From Eopsaltria australis (taxonomy: Eukaryota > Chordata > Aves > Passeriformes > Petroicidae), in NCBI GenBank assembly GCA_034509425.1, contig JAVTVJ010000076.1, forward strand, positions 6,014,001 to 6,078,000: DNA of 64,000 bases, given 5' to 3'. Below the pieces are notes generated by a model, which was not told the origin of the DNA, searched no databases, and saw only the letters and a program-made list of their open reading frames with translations. Positions 23,412-35,814 of the stretch are shown here, piece after piece; position 1 is the first letter of the stretch, and every line of letters starts with the position of its first letter. The translations under genes and the position numbers were made by a program.

Positions 23412-25997
23412 AGTTAATTAGTACTGGTGCAGATTAAGACAGTTAAGGCTTAAAAAAATCAGTGTAGGTACTAAGGAGTTTGCCAAGAAGCAGGAATTGT
23501 TTGTCAGAATTGTTTTCCATAACAGTTGTGTCCATACAATTGATCTGTTGTCCTATGGTTTATTCTTCTTTATGTGTCAGGTCTTCTGCTCCCAGAGAAG
23601 TCAGCAGATCTTGGACATTAAGTTTCCCAGTTAAAGAGGCTTTACTTCACGAAGCAAAATGTAAAAACATTTTTTCTTTTTGTGGGTTGACTTTTACATG
23701 TGTGGAAGATCAAGAACAGCAACATTTTACCATTTCCTTCTCTCCCTCTCACTTCCCTCCTGTCTTCTTTTTCATACATTTTGTTACCATCTCATTATTA
23801 TACAAAACATGCTCTTAAAACTGCTCTATTAACATTACATCAGTCTACCCATTTGACTTGTTGGCTTTAATGCTTGTAAAATACCTTGTACTGACAGTCA
23901 AGTAGAATAGCAAAAAGCATAATTCTATAGACTAGGGCTTTGTAGTTATGAATTTTCTAATATATGCAGTGGTTATTTTTCCCTGGCTTGCTTTGGGGTC
24001 TCTAGGTGCTTAGCTTGAGAAAGCAAAAAGGAACCATGTATGAATTTAGAAGTACTATTATGCAGAGAGCATTAACTGAGGTTTGCAACAGTTTGCTGTT
24101 TTGAAAAAAAAATTCTTTGGAGATTTGTTGGCACTAAACACAACAGCAGAAATATCACCAGCAACATGTTCTTTACATTCCCAGTGGAACCCTGAGGAAA
24201 TCTGGCTGCTTTCCTTCCTCATTTACATTTATTTCCTACTTTTTCAGCAGAGCTCAAAAAGAAGAAAAAAATTCAATTTACACATGGATCTACATTGTTC
24301 CTGGATATTCCTGTAAGGATGGCAAAAATACACATTGATGATTTGAAACTTCTTTTTAACAAAAGAAAAAAGAAGGGAAATAAATTCTGTATCCATAGAT
24401 GAAAAACATTAATCACTGAATGCAAATGTTTATAATTCAGCCTTTTTTCTGCAATCTTTTTTTTAAAAATGCAATATCATTCATTTTTTATTTTTGGCTA
24501 GAATTTGAATGTGTCTCTTGTATGTATTTGTGTCATATGATTTAGCTTTGGTTTTTAAGGGTATTGTGGTATATGTTTTGTGCATGTTTTCTAATTTTGG
24601 TAAGTTTCAAATAAAATGCATACATTTTCCTCTGTGTTACAGACAGGCAAGAATTTCAAATAGTACATTAAATAGGAATTGAGCTGTCTCAATTGTAATG
24701 GACCAATTGTATCCTCAGCAAGACAGTTCTTGCAGAACAAATAGTGTCACAAAGTTATCACAAGTTTCACAGATTTATGTGAATGATTTATGGTGATGTG
24801 TTTCACATCCTTTATAATGACATGATCACCCATCAAAAAGAGATGAAAGTCTGAGTATGGTGACATTACAATGTCACTATTCTGGTAGGTGTTACACAGT
24901 GTCATAATCCATGACACAGTAATTTCTTGCTGACAAAGAAATACAGATGGTTTGGCCTCTAATTAATACATTATTCCTAGTCAAAAGGACAGCTTGAATT
25001 ATTAATTCAACCCCTCTCTACTTAATAATTCCTGGTTTTCCTTTAAAAACCCCACAAGAGGAGGTTTAAAAGCTGTCTCTGACAGTGCTCGTACAAAAAA
25101 AAAGACTATAGTTTGTACTGTCCTCAGTAGTCTATAAGGTACTTTTAAAAAGAATGTCTGTCATAGTGCAAATAACATTTTCTCAGGGACCTAGATAAAT
25201 AAACAATAAGTTTGCTTTGAGTTCCACTTCTGATATGTGTCCTTTCCTCTTAGAGTAAATGAAAAACCATAAATCAATATAACTGTTAGATCAGTGCTGT
25301 ACTGATTCAGAATAGATTTTCAAAGTTTTCCCATGTTTTGACACAGTAGCAGAAGACCATGCGAAGTTTCATCTTGCAGACCCTGGCATTTTCTAGATTT
25401 ATTGCCAAAGGAACTTTCCCGGGCTGAGCAGACACATTTGTTTAAATCTCTGTATAAATCCTCTGAATATAATCAGCTAATGCACAGAAGTTTATGTTAC
25501 CAAATGCTGGTCAATTTTAAATGGCAATGACTGAAAAAAGTCTTTATTATCTCCTTGACCTTGTACAATTTCTTAGAAAAACAGAAAGAGAAAGGTTTGG
25601 GGTCAAAATTCAGATCTGTTCTGACCATGTTTCTTCTTCTGTATTTCATTCTCACCCATGAACAATTTTGCAGAAACAAGGTTCCCTCGCTAAGTGATTA
25701 CCATGGGTCTCTGCTAAATACGTGCCATAGAGCTGTGACTTCTTAGAGAACTGACAGCAGAAAGAAGGGAGGCTTTCAAAGTACAAACCTTAAGTGTGGT
25801 TCATTTTTCTGTGGTTAGATTATTTGAGGATTGACACTGTTAGAACAACTAACAGCACCAAGTGTACCAGAGATGTTTGGTTATTTTGACATTAAGTGGG
25901 TTTTTCTCTTATTACAGCATATGTTCTTTTCTGGTTGGTTGGTTTCTTTTACATTTTTTAAAAAGCTTGACAGTGAAAATGCAGAGAGAAGAAAATA
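23412..25997. other. Unique AT-rich intronic sequence
   Basis: No gene seen. A cluster of short inverted repeats built on TGTCA/TGACA lies at 24747-24940. Confidence 0.5.
24860..24917. repeat. Pair of short perfect inverted repeats (TGTCA/TGACA)
   Basis: GTGACATT-AC-AATGTCAC lies at 24860-24877 and GTGTCAT-AATCC-ATGACAC at 24899-24917. Further TGTCA/TGACA cores occur nearby, at about 24748, 24826 and 24931. The role is unknown. The core resembles MEIS/TGIF-type homeodomain sites. Confidence 0.75.
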
Positions 25998-26250
25998 GTA
26001 GAATCATAGCAAAACTGAGATTGGAAGGGACCTCTGGAGAACAATTAGTCCAGCCAACAGCTCAAAGCAGGGGCAATTATATCAAGACACCTAGTCCACA
26101 CTATGTCCATTAGAGCCATGAAGAATTCCAAGACTAGACATCCCACAGTCTCCCTGGGAAACATGTTGCAGTATTTAACCACTCTTACGTTTTTTTGTTT
26201 CTTTGTATCCAACACACATTTCTTATGCTTCAGCTTGTTTATTAACCCTC
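25998..26250 (-). mobile_element. CR1 3' end fragment (antisense)
   Basis: The + strand begins AGAATCATAG, then GATTGGAAGGGACCTCTGGAGA, the complement of a CR1 3' terminus. This is followed by CAGCTCAAAGCAGGGGCAAT, GGAAACATGTTGCAG, and the region before the CAGCTTGTTTATTAACCCTCCTCTTA block. It is 5'-truncated and diverged. Confidence 0.9.
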
Positions 26251-27564
26251 CTCTTATCAAGTTATGAGGTTAATGTAATGTCTGTTAATTACTGGCTTTA
26301 TTTATAATTTACATTAACTTGCTTGTGGGTGTAAAGAGTTTTAACATGAGTGTAATGGTTAATGAAAAAAGGAAAAATTCAAAACAAGCTGGCTGAAATG
26401 GGTGAAGTAATAATTTTGACATTTCACTTTGATATGGGTGAACCTAGTAGATCTGATTCTAGTCTGTTTATTTGATTTTTGGAATAACTCAAAATCTTAT
26501 TTTATATTTACAATGTAGGGTAAGTGACATTTTGAAAATCTGTTGCTGTTCTTCTCTAATGCATGTTACTTTATTTTTTAATGGCATGATTTTCTTTGAT
26601 TTGGGGTTTTTATTCCCTTAAAATCTTGCTTATCCCCAATAAAAATAAGTGGAGTTCGGGGAACAATATTGTCATTTTATATGAAAGACTTGGTATGATT
26701 TTGCTTTTGCAGTTGGGAGAGAGACTTTATTTGACTAAGCTGGAGCAGCACAGGTCTTGAGTTATGAAAAACAGAGGTGGTTTTAATGAAAATCTTCATA
26801 GTGCTTTGGGAATCTAAATCACTCTTGCTCAAGAGTTATTGAAGTTCAGTGGAACAAAAATATTTCTGTATGGGCCCACTGTCTCTAAAATTTAATCAAA
26901 TAAAAGGTAAATGTTCAGTATTTGGTAGAGAATAGCTTATAGAATACTTAATTATGATACGTAATTTAATCTTTTATGACTTAATTGGTCAATTTAAGAG
27001 GTTATTTCCATATACATGACCTATTAATGTACTATCTTTTTAAGATTATTACACTGTTGGTTTTTCTATTTGAATTTATGACTTGAACCATTAAGATGTA
27101 TAAGTCCCCATGATACAGAGCCAAATTAAATGATGTAAAGTTCCCTTTTTTGGTGCTTGCTGTTACTTAACATTTAATATTTAATGCTGCTGTGTTGGAC
27201 CTGGCACTTGAGTCATTTCCTGTGTTACTCTACATTTCCTTTTCTGCAGGAGTACCCTTGAGGTCTTGTAATTTGCAGGCAATGGGGATTTTCTATCAAG
27301 ATTTTGACCAGTCTTTAATTATTTACCATGTCAAAGATTCTCTAATGTTTTTATTGCCCCCTCATGAGCCATTTACTGAAAAGCAATTTGCTGTTTTGGA
27401 GATAAATTAGCTTTATTTTTGCTTGTTGTAATACACAGCAAAAGAGCTGTAAATGGGCTTTTTTCAGGTCATCAGAGATCCTATTAAATTCTACTGCCCT
27501 CATTTTTCACATTCTTAAAAGATCTATTTTTAGCCTTGTTAATAACAGCAAACATCTTGACATT

Positions 27565-28095
27565 TTAATACTGCACTTGCCTTTTCCTAAAGCCAATAGA
27601 TAAAAGAGGAGGTGAGTTATTGCAATCTGTTACTTTGATTAACAGTCCTACAGAAAGCCAGGTTGCAGCTGGGCAGCACATGGCCAACGAGTACTTTATT
27701 TCCCCAGCTTGGTCCACCACATTGGGACTTGCATCGTGCCACAAAGGAGAAGGGCTTTTGTCTTGGCTAAATCCACAGACGTGGCAGGAAAGCAGTTGGA
27801 AAAGCTTTGGACCTGTGTCATGGGTCTTGTCTTGACCTGCCCAATGCAGTTCCTTGCTGAAATGGGGTGGTGAGTTGTGTGGCCACACAATTGGCCATCT
27901 AATGGGATATAACTCCCTTTTTTCATCTCTCCCTGAAATATGTAATACCAATCCTGTGACTCTTATGAAGATTTTGATATGAAGGATCAGGTTTGGTTGC
28001 CTTAGATGGATTATGCCTCTGTAAGTAGTGCTGCTCTCCAGAGTGTTCTCTTCTTTCCACTGATTTGATGTAGCTAGCATATTTCTCAAGTCCAT
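27565..28095 (-). other. Unexplained 176-codon ATG frame, doubtful CDS
   Basis: This is the longest ATG-started frame in the window outside simple repeats and CR1. It stays open upstream of the ATG for a further 53 codons, to a TTG at 28254. A second - frame overlaps it (27923-28294). The protein has no signal peptide, no zinc-finger spacing and no domain I recognise, and it is rich in Ser, Pro and His. The patch is less AT-rich than its flanks, which makes long frames more likely by chance. It is antisense to the presumed contactin intron. It may be a lncRNA, an old repeat or a fortuitous frame; a real gene is the least likely. Confidence 0.2.
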
Positions 28096-28925
28096 CAAGT
28101 GGCTGAAATAAGGTGGGGTGGAACTGGAGGGCAGGAATAAACTTGAGAGCAAAGGAAAGTTGGTTCCAGAAGGTTTGTTTAAATAGTTTTCTCTGCATTC
28201 GCAAATCAAAAAAATAGTGTTTCTGTTGCTTTGGCTTCCCTTTACAGCCACCAAAATTAACTGCTTGAAAATCAGCTGGAGACTTACAAAACAAGGCTAA
28301 GCTATTCCATAGTGTGCCTCTTCACTTCATTTTAAATCAATAAGGCATTCCATGTAGAAATGAATGGGGCTAATAGATGGCTTACTTCTTCAGTCATTTC
28401 TAATATACATCTGTTTCCATGTCACTGTTTGAGGCACGTGCAAATATGTATCTGTATTTATGTATACAAACCAACTCCTCCTTGAATGACATGTATTATG
28501 TAAAATAAACTACTTGTATGCAAGGAGATTTGTCTGTGATACACAGTGATTAATTTCTAACTCTACTTCGCATGCCACTCTGCAGTTTATGGAATAACTT
28601 TGATACTGTCTAGATATTAGTATAAATTTACATTTATATGGGACATTTCATGATGGAGCACTCTGAGTGTGCATAGAAACTCGGCATGCACGTAGGAAAA
28701 GTACTCAGAGGAAACAATTCATTCCTGGAATTTAGCAGCTCTTCATGTGCACTTGGAATTTCAGTTTCTAAATATTTCTAATGCTCCTATCTTTAGATTA
28801 TGGCATCCTCCACAAACATTATGAAACCATACTATAAGAAGGGTGGAATTTTGCCTATTTATTCTAGTTTTAGCTCATTTAAGAAGATAGCTAAACCTTA
28901 CTGTTTCAAAATCTGTTTTCTGACC

Positions 28926-28942
28926 AAAAAAAAAAAAAAAAA
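28926..28942. repeat. A17 homopolymer
   Basis: Seventeen uninterrupted A residues. No retroposed gene body was recognised upstream. Confidence 0.9.
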
Positions 28943-30056
28943 GTAAAAAGAGGAGGGTTTGGAATAAAACCCTATTCCATGGAATTTCATTGATAGGCAG
29001 CCCCCATACTAAAAGGTTGGCCAAAGTCCTGTGGTATTGTAAAAACCAATACGGAAAAATAGCAATTGCAACAGTAAAGCACTGGATATCACTACTTGGA
29101 AGGACCTTTGGAGGGATTTAGGCAGGAAGCAAATATGCACAGGCCATTTTATTTGTTTCAGGAAATTAATTATATTTTCTATATTTGTATGAAATGTGAT
29201 AACAATTCTCTCCTTAGACCCTGTCCTGAAAGTGACATAAACATAGAGTGGAATTACATTTAATTAAAACTATTGGTAACATAAATTTATATATGAAATA
29301 AAGTTCCAGAAAGAAAGTCTCTATGTTTATCTCTTTAAGAACTAAGAATTTTCAGGAGTTTCACCAATTTTCATGGTGGTATATATAGAAGTCTTCAAAA
29401 TATAACCCTGCAACTAGTCCTAATCACTCTAGATGCCCAATTTCCCTTTCAAAATCGATTAATATAATCAGTGTTTTAATTCTCATCCATGTCATAATTA
29501 TTGTGGCTTTTCACTTCAAAAATCAAGAATTATTGTCTAATACAAAGAGACCTGAGGAACATACAGTTTTCAACTGAAATTTTCACCATTATTTTTTCTC
29601 AGTGTTTTTTTTTTCCACCTAATTACAACAGATGTGCATCCTTCTGTATTGGTTATATGTCTAGATCTGTGGATCCTTTCTTTTAGCTGTATAACCCTCA
29701 TTTATCTTGCATTCATTTCCAAACACAAAGCTATTATTAAAATACTGTTTGAAATACACTGGCAGATGATCAGAATATTTAGAAAAAAACAGGGAAAAAA
29801 GGCAAATATCTAGAAAATGGCGTGAAGCATTAGTTGCAGCTGTCATGCTTGAGTTGTATATTGCAATGCTTGAAGTGGATATTCAAGGGAGAGGTGATTT
29901 TACAAAAGTACCTTACTGTCTAGGACTGGGACACTACAAAAAGAAAAGATTGAGAAGAAAACTGTTGAGTATCCTGAGTTGTGCAGTCCTATTCCACAGT
30001 CATAGGAATAACATGAATCTCTATTTTCTGAATTTTTTTCCCATGATTTTGGGCAT

Positions 30057-30158
30057 TCACAGAATTACAGAATATTCTGAGCTGGAAGGGACCCACAAGT
30101 ATCATCACACTCCAGCTCCTGGCCCTGCAGAGGACAGCCCCAAGAATCACACCATTAG
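30057..30158 (-). mobile_element. CR1 3' end fragment (antisense)
   Basis: The + strand reads TCACAGAATTACAGAATATTCTGAG-type terminal sequence, then TGGAAGGGACCCACAAG. The TCCAGCTCCTGGCCCTGCAGAGGACA and CCCCAAGAATCACACCA blocks follow. All are characteristic of the last 100 bp of a CR1 subfamily on the - strand. It is heavily 5'-truncated. Confidence 0.92.
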
Positions 30159-30655
30159 CTTCTTTTGTACCTATGAAGGATTTGTACCTGTGGAAACTGC
30201 AGTTTCAAACTAAGGTTCTAAATGGTGAGAAACAAAAAAAAGATCCCAGACTTTGCAGAGCTTAAAATTGATGTAAACAAGTAGACAATAAGGCACCAAT
30301 TGTAAGGAAAATACACGCTTTTCCCTCAGTTGGGATTTTGAATACATGCCCATGATAAGGACATGATTATGCCTGATGGAGATGTTGTTTAAAATTGTTT
30401 ATAATTAGAGAATCTTCCAGTGTTTTGTCCTATCCAATTTGTTCATTTTGATGGAAGAATCAATAGTGCTAGCCAAAATAATTGGGAAAATTAGTAGCAA
30501 CTAATATAACACAATATGCATGTCCTCCTTGTTATAACTGGCATTTAGGCATGGCCTTGGCAGAGTGGCAGCACATATGCAGAGGCTGTAGAATCTGCAA
30601 ACTGACAGCTGCTTAGATTTTGATCATTCTTCAATTTCAAATACATCCTTTTTAG

Positions 30656-30707
30656 CTGTGAAAACAGATGAGGAGGCAGGAAAACTTTACAAAAGACGGT
30701 GTCCCTG
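30656..30707 (+). other. Candidate cassette/poison exon in the contactin intron
   Basis: A 52-bp segment is bounded by a pyrimidine-rich acceptor ending CCTTTTTAG and a near-consensus donor CTG|GTAAGT. Joined in phase 1 to the signal-peptide exon, it stays open across all 17 codons. It does not resemble known contactin N-terminal sequence. Its length is not a multiple of three, so inclusion would shift the downstream frame if the next exon normally starts in phase 1. A poison exon, an alternative terminal or 5' exon, an unrelated lncRNA exon and chance splice signals all remain possible. Confidence 0.25.
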
Positions 30708-30909
30708 GTAAGTATCTATTGCTAATTGAAGGAACATGTGCATTACTTCTGTGAATACCAGATTTGTTGTTCCTCCCAAGCTGTTACTTACAGGCTTGAA
30801 GATTTTGCTTAACTGCATCCACTTGTACTGAGGCTTTAGAAGCATAAAATCTACAGCTAACAATGTGTCTCAAATGAAAAACAAAAAACCCAAAACAGTA
30901 TCTTTTTGA

Positions 30910-30910
<1 letters not shown>

Positions 30911-30941
<31 letters not shown>
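30911..30941. repeat. (TG)n microsatellite
   Basis: Fifteen uninterrupted TG units plus one T. Confidence 0.95.
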
Positions 30942-30943
<2 letters not shown>

Positions 30944-31879
30944 TTTGTTTCATTTTAGAGAAAGAAGTTTTATTTTACCAGAGGATATGAAAATGGAGAA
31001 ATATCCTTAAAAATATGAAGAATTTAAACTAAAAATTGTTCTTCCTCTTTCTACTTACTTCTAATTTCAGAAAATGAATAAATGTTGAGGTGATAGTGAA
31101 ATAGTGAGGCATTTGTCTACGCTGGGAATCCAGACATGAGAGAACACAAACACAAAAACATACCTAATCCATGAATCATCTGACTGCACAAAATGAGAAA
31201 AAGATCTGTGAAGATCTTGCCATGTTATTCTTGTAATATAAATAAATTTTTCAGGAGTCATATACTTCATTATATGTTGATTCATGTGACCACTGCTTTT
31301 TCCCAGTCCATCTAATCAGTGAGTGACTTTTTATTTTTTAGTGGCCAGTGTAAAATGACTGAATGGCTTATCTTAGGTACAATTTTTACTATGTTTCCAA
31401 CAGTATTAAGTAATTTTGTTGTTATTATAAAGCTGCATGAAAGAAGAGACAATTTATGGTTTCACAATCAGAGTTAGCTTGGCGTTTGAGAAGATGATAT
31501 GAGACAGTAAATAGGAGAGAGAGGACACAAGAACTAAAGACATGTTCTTATAATTCTTGGCCTGTTCTCTCCAAGAAAAAGAAGAAGACACCAAAACAAT
31601 AAATGGATTTAGATGGCATATTTTCATAGTGTATTTCTCTATAAAAATTCGTGTCTGATATCACTACAAAGGCTATAGATCAACAGCATGAATTAGAAAA
31701 GTCCTGGAGGCTGCAATCTGGTTTGGTCTAGAAAAGTCATCAGAATCATAAGCCAATTTTTGGTAGGTAACCTCATGCTAAGCTGCATTCCTAGACATTA
31801 ATTGGGAATTAAATGGTGTATGGAATCCTTCTAGAATGGATTGGTGGAATTCCATCATAGAAGTAATAAAAGGTACATA

Positions 31880-32712
31880 AAATCATAAAATTATAGAATG
31901 GTTTGGACTGAAAGGTACCTTAAAGATCATCTAGTTCCGACACTCCTGCTGTAGGCAGGTACACTTTCCACTATATCAAGGTACTCAAAGCCCCATCCAA
32001 TCCGAGGTTCTCTGGGAAACCTGTTCCGATGCCTCACTGTCCTCACAGTAAAGGATTTCTTCCTATTATATAATCTAAATCTTCCCTTTTTCAGTTTAAA
32101 GCCATTACCCTTTGCTCTATCACTACATACTTTTGTAAGAAGTCCTACTCCAGATATCATGTTGCCCCCTTTAGGTACTGGAAGCTGCTATAAGGTCTCC
32201 CTAGAACCTTTTCTACTCCACGCTGGACAAGTCCAACTCTCTCAGACTGTCTTCTTAGAAGAGGTGCTCCAGCCTTCTGATCATATTTGTGGCCCTCCCT
32301 TGGATTCTCTCCAACAGTGCCATGTCTTTCTTATGTTGTGGCCCCAGAGCCAGATGAAACACTCCGGCTGGAATCTCACAAGGGCAGACCAGAGGGGCAG
32401 AATCCCCTCTCTTGCCCTGCTGCGTTACACTTCTTTGGTTGCAGCCCAGGACACCATTGGCTTTCTGAGCTGCAAATGCACATTGCTGGGTCGTGTTGAG
32501 CTTCTTGTCAACCAACACTCCCAAGTCCTGCTTGCCAGCACTACTCTCAATCCAATCTCCACCCAGCCTGCATTTTCGTTTGTGATTTTCTATCCCATGT
32601 GCCAGACCACGCACTTGGCCTTGTGGAGCTTCATGAGGTTTGCATGGGCCAACCTCTCAAGCCTGTCAAGATCCCTTCCCTCCAGCATATCAATGAATCA
32701 TGTGGTGTGGTT
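31880..32712 (-). mobile_element. CR1 LINE 3' fragment with ORF2 C-terminus
   Basis: The + strand starts with a diverged terminal repeat (AATCATAAAATTATAGAATGG), then GACTGAAAGGTACCTTAAAGATCATCTAG-type 3' UTR complement. The CCTGTTCCGATGCCTCACTGTCCTCACAGTAAAGGATTTCTTCC blocks follow. On the - strand, 32255-32614 is an uninterrupted stretch of about 119 codons covering the ORF2 C-terminal region (KQDLGVLVDKKLN, AAQKANGVLGCNQRSV, RIQGRATNMIRRLEHLF). This is the best-preserved CR1 coding piece in the window, but the reverse-transcriptase and endonuclease domains are absent. The outer edge (32615-32712) is more diverged. Confidence 0.95.
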
Positions 32713-33410
32713 CTGCTGAGGAAAATATTTTGGAAAGGAAATATATTATATTTTTGTAATGTCTATATACTTCTAAGGATATCTTGATGTATTAGTGGGC
32801 ACTTAATGGTATCTAGTTAATGGTATTATCTATTTATGTGAAGTTTTTAATATTAAAACTAGTAGTGTTATTTTTATCCTCGATTGCCATGGCTTCTATA
32901 ACCAATCTGGTGATGTATTCTTCTGTATACTTTTTACAAAGGATACAGTTCTCCAGTCCATAAGGAATGAAGGAAGGAAAAGGGTGTCCTTGAAAGTAGA
33001 GGGAATTTTCAGTTTCTTCTATCCCACAACGCTATTTAGACTTGCAAATAATGTGAATAAAAATACATCTACATTTGTGGCCAGGCACGCTGGCATACAT
33101 GTAAAAATTTTGAAGGAAAATAAGTCAGCTGAGGTGTCAGTCAGAAGTTGTTTAAGCTGTAATGATAAAGAGGATGAAAGAGTCTGTTTTAATTTTAATT
33201 AGTGCTAAAGGGATAGAAAGCAAAATTTACATTAACATTCTGAGTAATCTTGAACATTCATTGGTTTTTGGCAGTCTTAGTCAGCAGTCTATTTGAATCT
33301 TAGAAAATTGCACTATGATTTATTGGTTTGATCACTTTCCTAAATCTGTTTGGTGTGCAGCCATCATTTAGTAAATTGCAGAACTAAAGCATCAAAAGTA
33401 CTTCATAGAG

Positions 33411-33441
<31 letters not shown>

Positions 33442-35570
33442 GAGAAGGAAAAAGTAGATCAAATATACCAGGAATTTAAAATGCACATTTATATGCCAGG
33501 AATATAGAGTCATGCCTGAGTGATCAAATGTGATTTTCCTTCCTTAACATTTGAAAAAAGTCATAAAAGTACATATATTCTTTAATCTACCTTTGAACAA
33601 AAAGCATATTTCTTCATAACAATCAGAATGCACTTGGAAAACTTTATGTTGAGATTCACCATGAAAGCTGTACTATCAAATTTTGTTGAAACATCTAAAC
33701 AAATCTTGACTGCATCTCCTCCTTTATGTAGCAGTGATCTGATATCTTAAAGGGTTAAAAACAGCAGAAGAAAAGTTTGCAGAGCAAGTCTAAGTCACTT
33801 GCTGAGTTAATTTGTTTTTGCTGAGTCCATTTCTCAGTATTGATTTTTGATCTCTGCAGCACATTGCAAGGAGCTGGAATTTTTGCATCTAAAAGCAGTT
33901 GCTTTGCTTTGATTATTCCAGCATGCACGGTGCGTAACTCCTTAAAATTATGATTTGTGGTTTATTTTCAAAAAGAGGAAGGATTGTGAAGTACTTCATG
34001 TTTTATTTCATAGTAGTTAGTGGGCACCTAGTATAAAAAAAATAAACCTCATAATCCCAGGTCAGTATTCGCCCAGACTGAGGCTCTGGGTGAATATACT
34101 TTGTGTTAGATGTTTTCTTAGTGCCTGAGTTTGAGGCAGTAGATATGAACACAGCAAGCCCCACTGTGAACCAGAGCAGTGAAATAATTCATTGACATCA
34201 CAGCCCCCTAAGGATGCCCCAGCCAGGCACCCCCTGTCTGTGGAGCCTGATCTGGGAGACTTCAAACTTGCCTCTCAGACCAATACAGTATCAGCTGGGC
34301 ATAAAGCAGGAAAATAAAAGATATAATTAAAATTCTTAAAAGATAGTTCTGAACTGAATTTTTCCATGTACTCCTCCCTCTCCACAGGGACTCCTCTGTG
34401 AGAGTGGAATTCCTCTCCACTGACTAAAAAAGAAATTCTTTCACTAGTCTTCCTGCAATAGGGGAAAATCACATGGCAGCTGGAGCATCTTTAGCAGCAC
34501 AAATTGAGATAGCTTCACTCTGAATGCCTTTGCTACATTGTTTATGCCAGCTCTGGCAGAGGTGATAGATAGAAGTTCTTGTGCTCCCAAAGTAAAAAAA
34601 AAAGAAGCTTAAACCTTTCCCAATGAATAAAAGGTTGGAATTTCATGCTTATTGACTCATTTCAAACAGGAGAGCTGGTTCAGAACTGCTCAGCAGATGA
34701 CACTTTATGGCTCCACCCTTAGCCAGAGTCAAATACCTGTATCCTGATATCTGTATCGAGGTGCACCAGTGAATCTCTTACACTGAAAATAAGGGCCCAT
34801 TCCTCTGTCTGGAATTTTTTACTTATTTAAAATACTTTGTGCTCTGTCAGGTGGCTTTTATAGCTCCTTGTTTTAAACAAGTATCTCTTCATTCTGTTCA
34901 TTAAAAGTTCAGTTAAAAGCTAGTTTCCTTGAAGCCAGCACAAAAATTTATGGAAAACATTTAGTACCATTTTACCTAAATAAATTATTAGAACTACATT
35001 TTATTATGCTATTTTGTTTGACAGAATGGAAGTCCCAAATTTCAAAGAAATTAAGGCTTCCTTCTTAGAAACCAACTGACTGGGATAGGAAACAAAAATT
35101 TTCAGGCAGTATACAGTTACAAGGTTATGCAACTAAAAGTATAGATCAGAAAAAAATTAAATATTAAATGTACAATCCAGACAATAATAAAATATTAGAT
35201 GAAACACTGTTAAAACATCAAAATTGTCAGGGTTATCTGAGGGAGAAAAAATTAATACGCTTTATTTCAAGCTTCATAAAATCTACAAGTAATCTACACA
35301 ATAGTATTAACTCTGGAATATGTCCCTCTCATGCCACAGTGTAATCAGATTTATCCTTTGGCAGGATAAACTGTTCGATATTGACAATATTTATTCTATA
35401 ATCTAACAGGTGTGACACTTCCCTGAAGATGACGTACTTGTGTTCATAATCTTTCTCTGAATAAATTAGATCAGAGAACTGAAACCATGTCTGCCTTGTC
35501 TACATATTATGTATATATATCATTATAGCAAAGGCCATGACTGTCTAATCTTAAAGTAAAACCAAATGGA
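32713..35570. other. Unique intronic sequence
   Basis: No gene seen. A GA microsatellite is listed separately. A moderately GC-rich patch at 34060-34310 has no recognisable family. Confidence 0.5.
33419..33442. repeat. (GA)n microsatellite
   Basis: Twelve GA units, preceded by an A-rich run and followed by GGAGAAGGAAAAAG. The whole patch is purine-only on the + strand. Confidence 0.92.
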
Positions 35571-35814
35571 AACAGCTTTAAGCTGAAAGAAGGTAGATTT
35601 AGATTAGATATTATGAAGACATTAGTTATTGTGAGGTTGGTGAGACACTGAAATAGGTTGCCCAGAGAAGTAGTGGATGCCCTATCCCTGGAAATGTTCA
35701 GTCAGATTGCTTGGGGCAGTATGGCCTAGTGGAAGGTTCCCTGCTCACCGGAAGGAGTTGGAACTAGATGATCTTTAAGGTCCCTTCCAAACCAAACCAT
35801 TCTCTAATTCTATT
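35571..35814 (+). mobile_element. CR1 3' UTR fragment (sense)
   Basis: It carries the conserved CR1 3' UTR in order. The blocks are GGTAGATTTAGATTAGATATTA, GGTGAGACACTGAAATAGGTTGCCCAGAGAAG, TGGATGCCCTATCCCTGGAAATGTTCA and CTAGATGATCTTTAAGGTCCCTTCC. It ends in a diverged terminal repeat (ATTCTCTAATTCTAT). No coding part is retained. Confidence 0.95.

Larger units (their letters stand above)
26251..30056. other. Intronic sequence with one unexplained long frame
   Basis: Mostly AT-rich and unique. It contains a less AT-rich patch with a 176-codon - strand frame (27565-28095) and an A17 run (28926-28942). No splice-bounded exon was recognised. Confidence 0.5.
30159..31879. other. Intronic sequence with candidate exon and TG repeat
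   Basis: Apart from the candidate 52-bp exon and the TG microsatellite listed separately, I see no gene or repeat. Confidence 0.5.

Noticed and set aside
32159..32719. 186-codon + strand frame
   Set aside because: It is the antisense shadow of the CR1 ORF2 C-terminus on the - strand.
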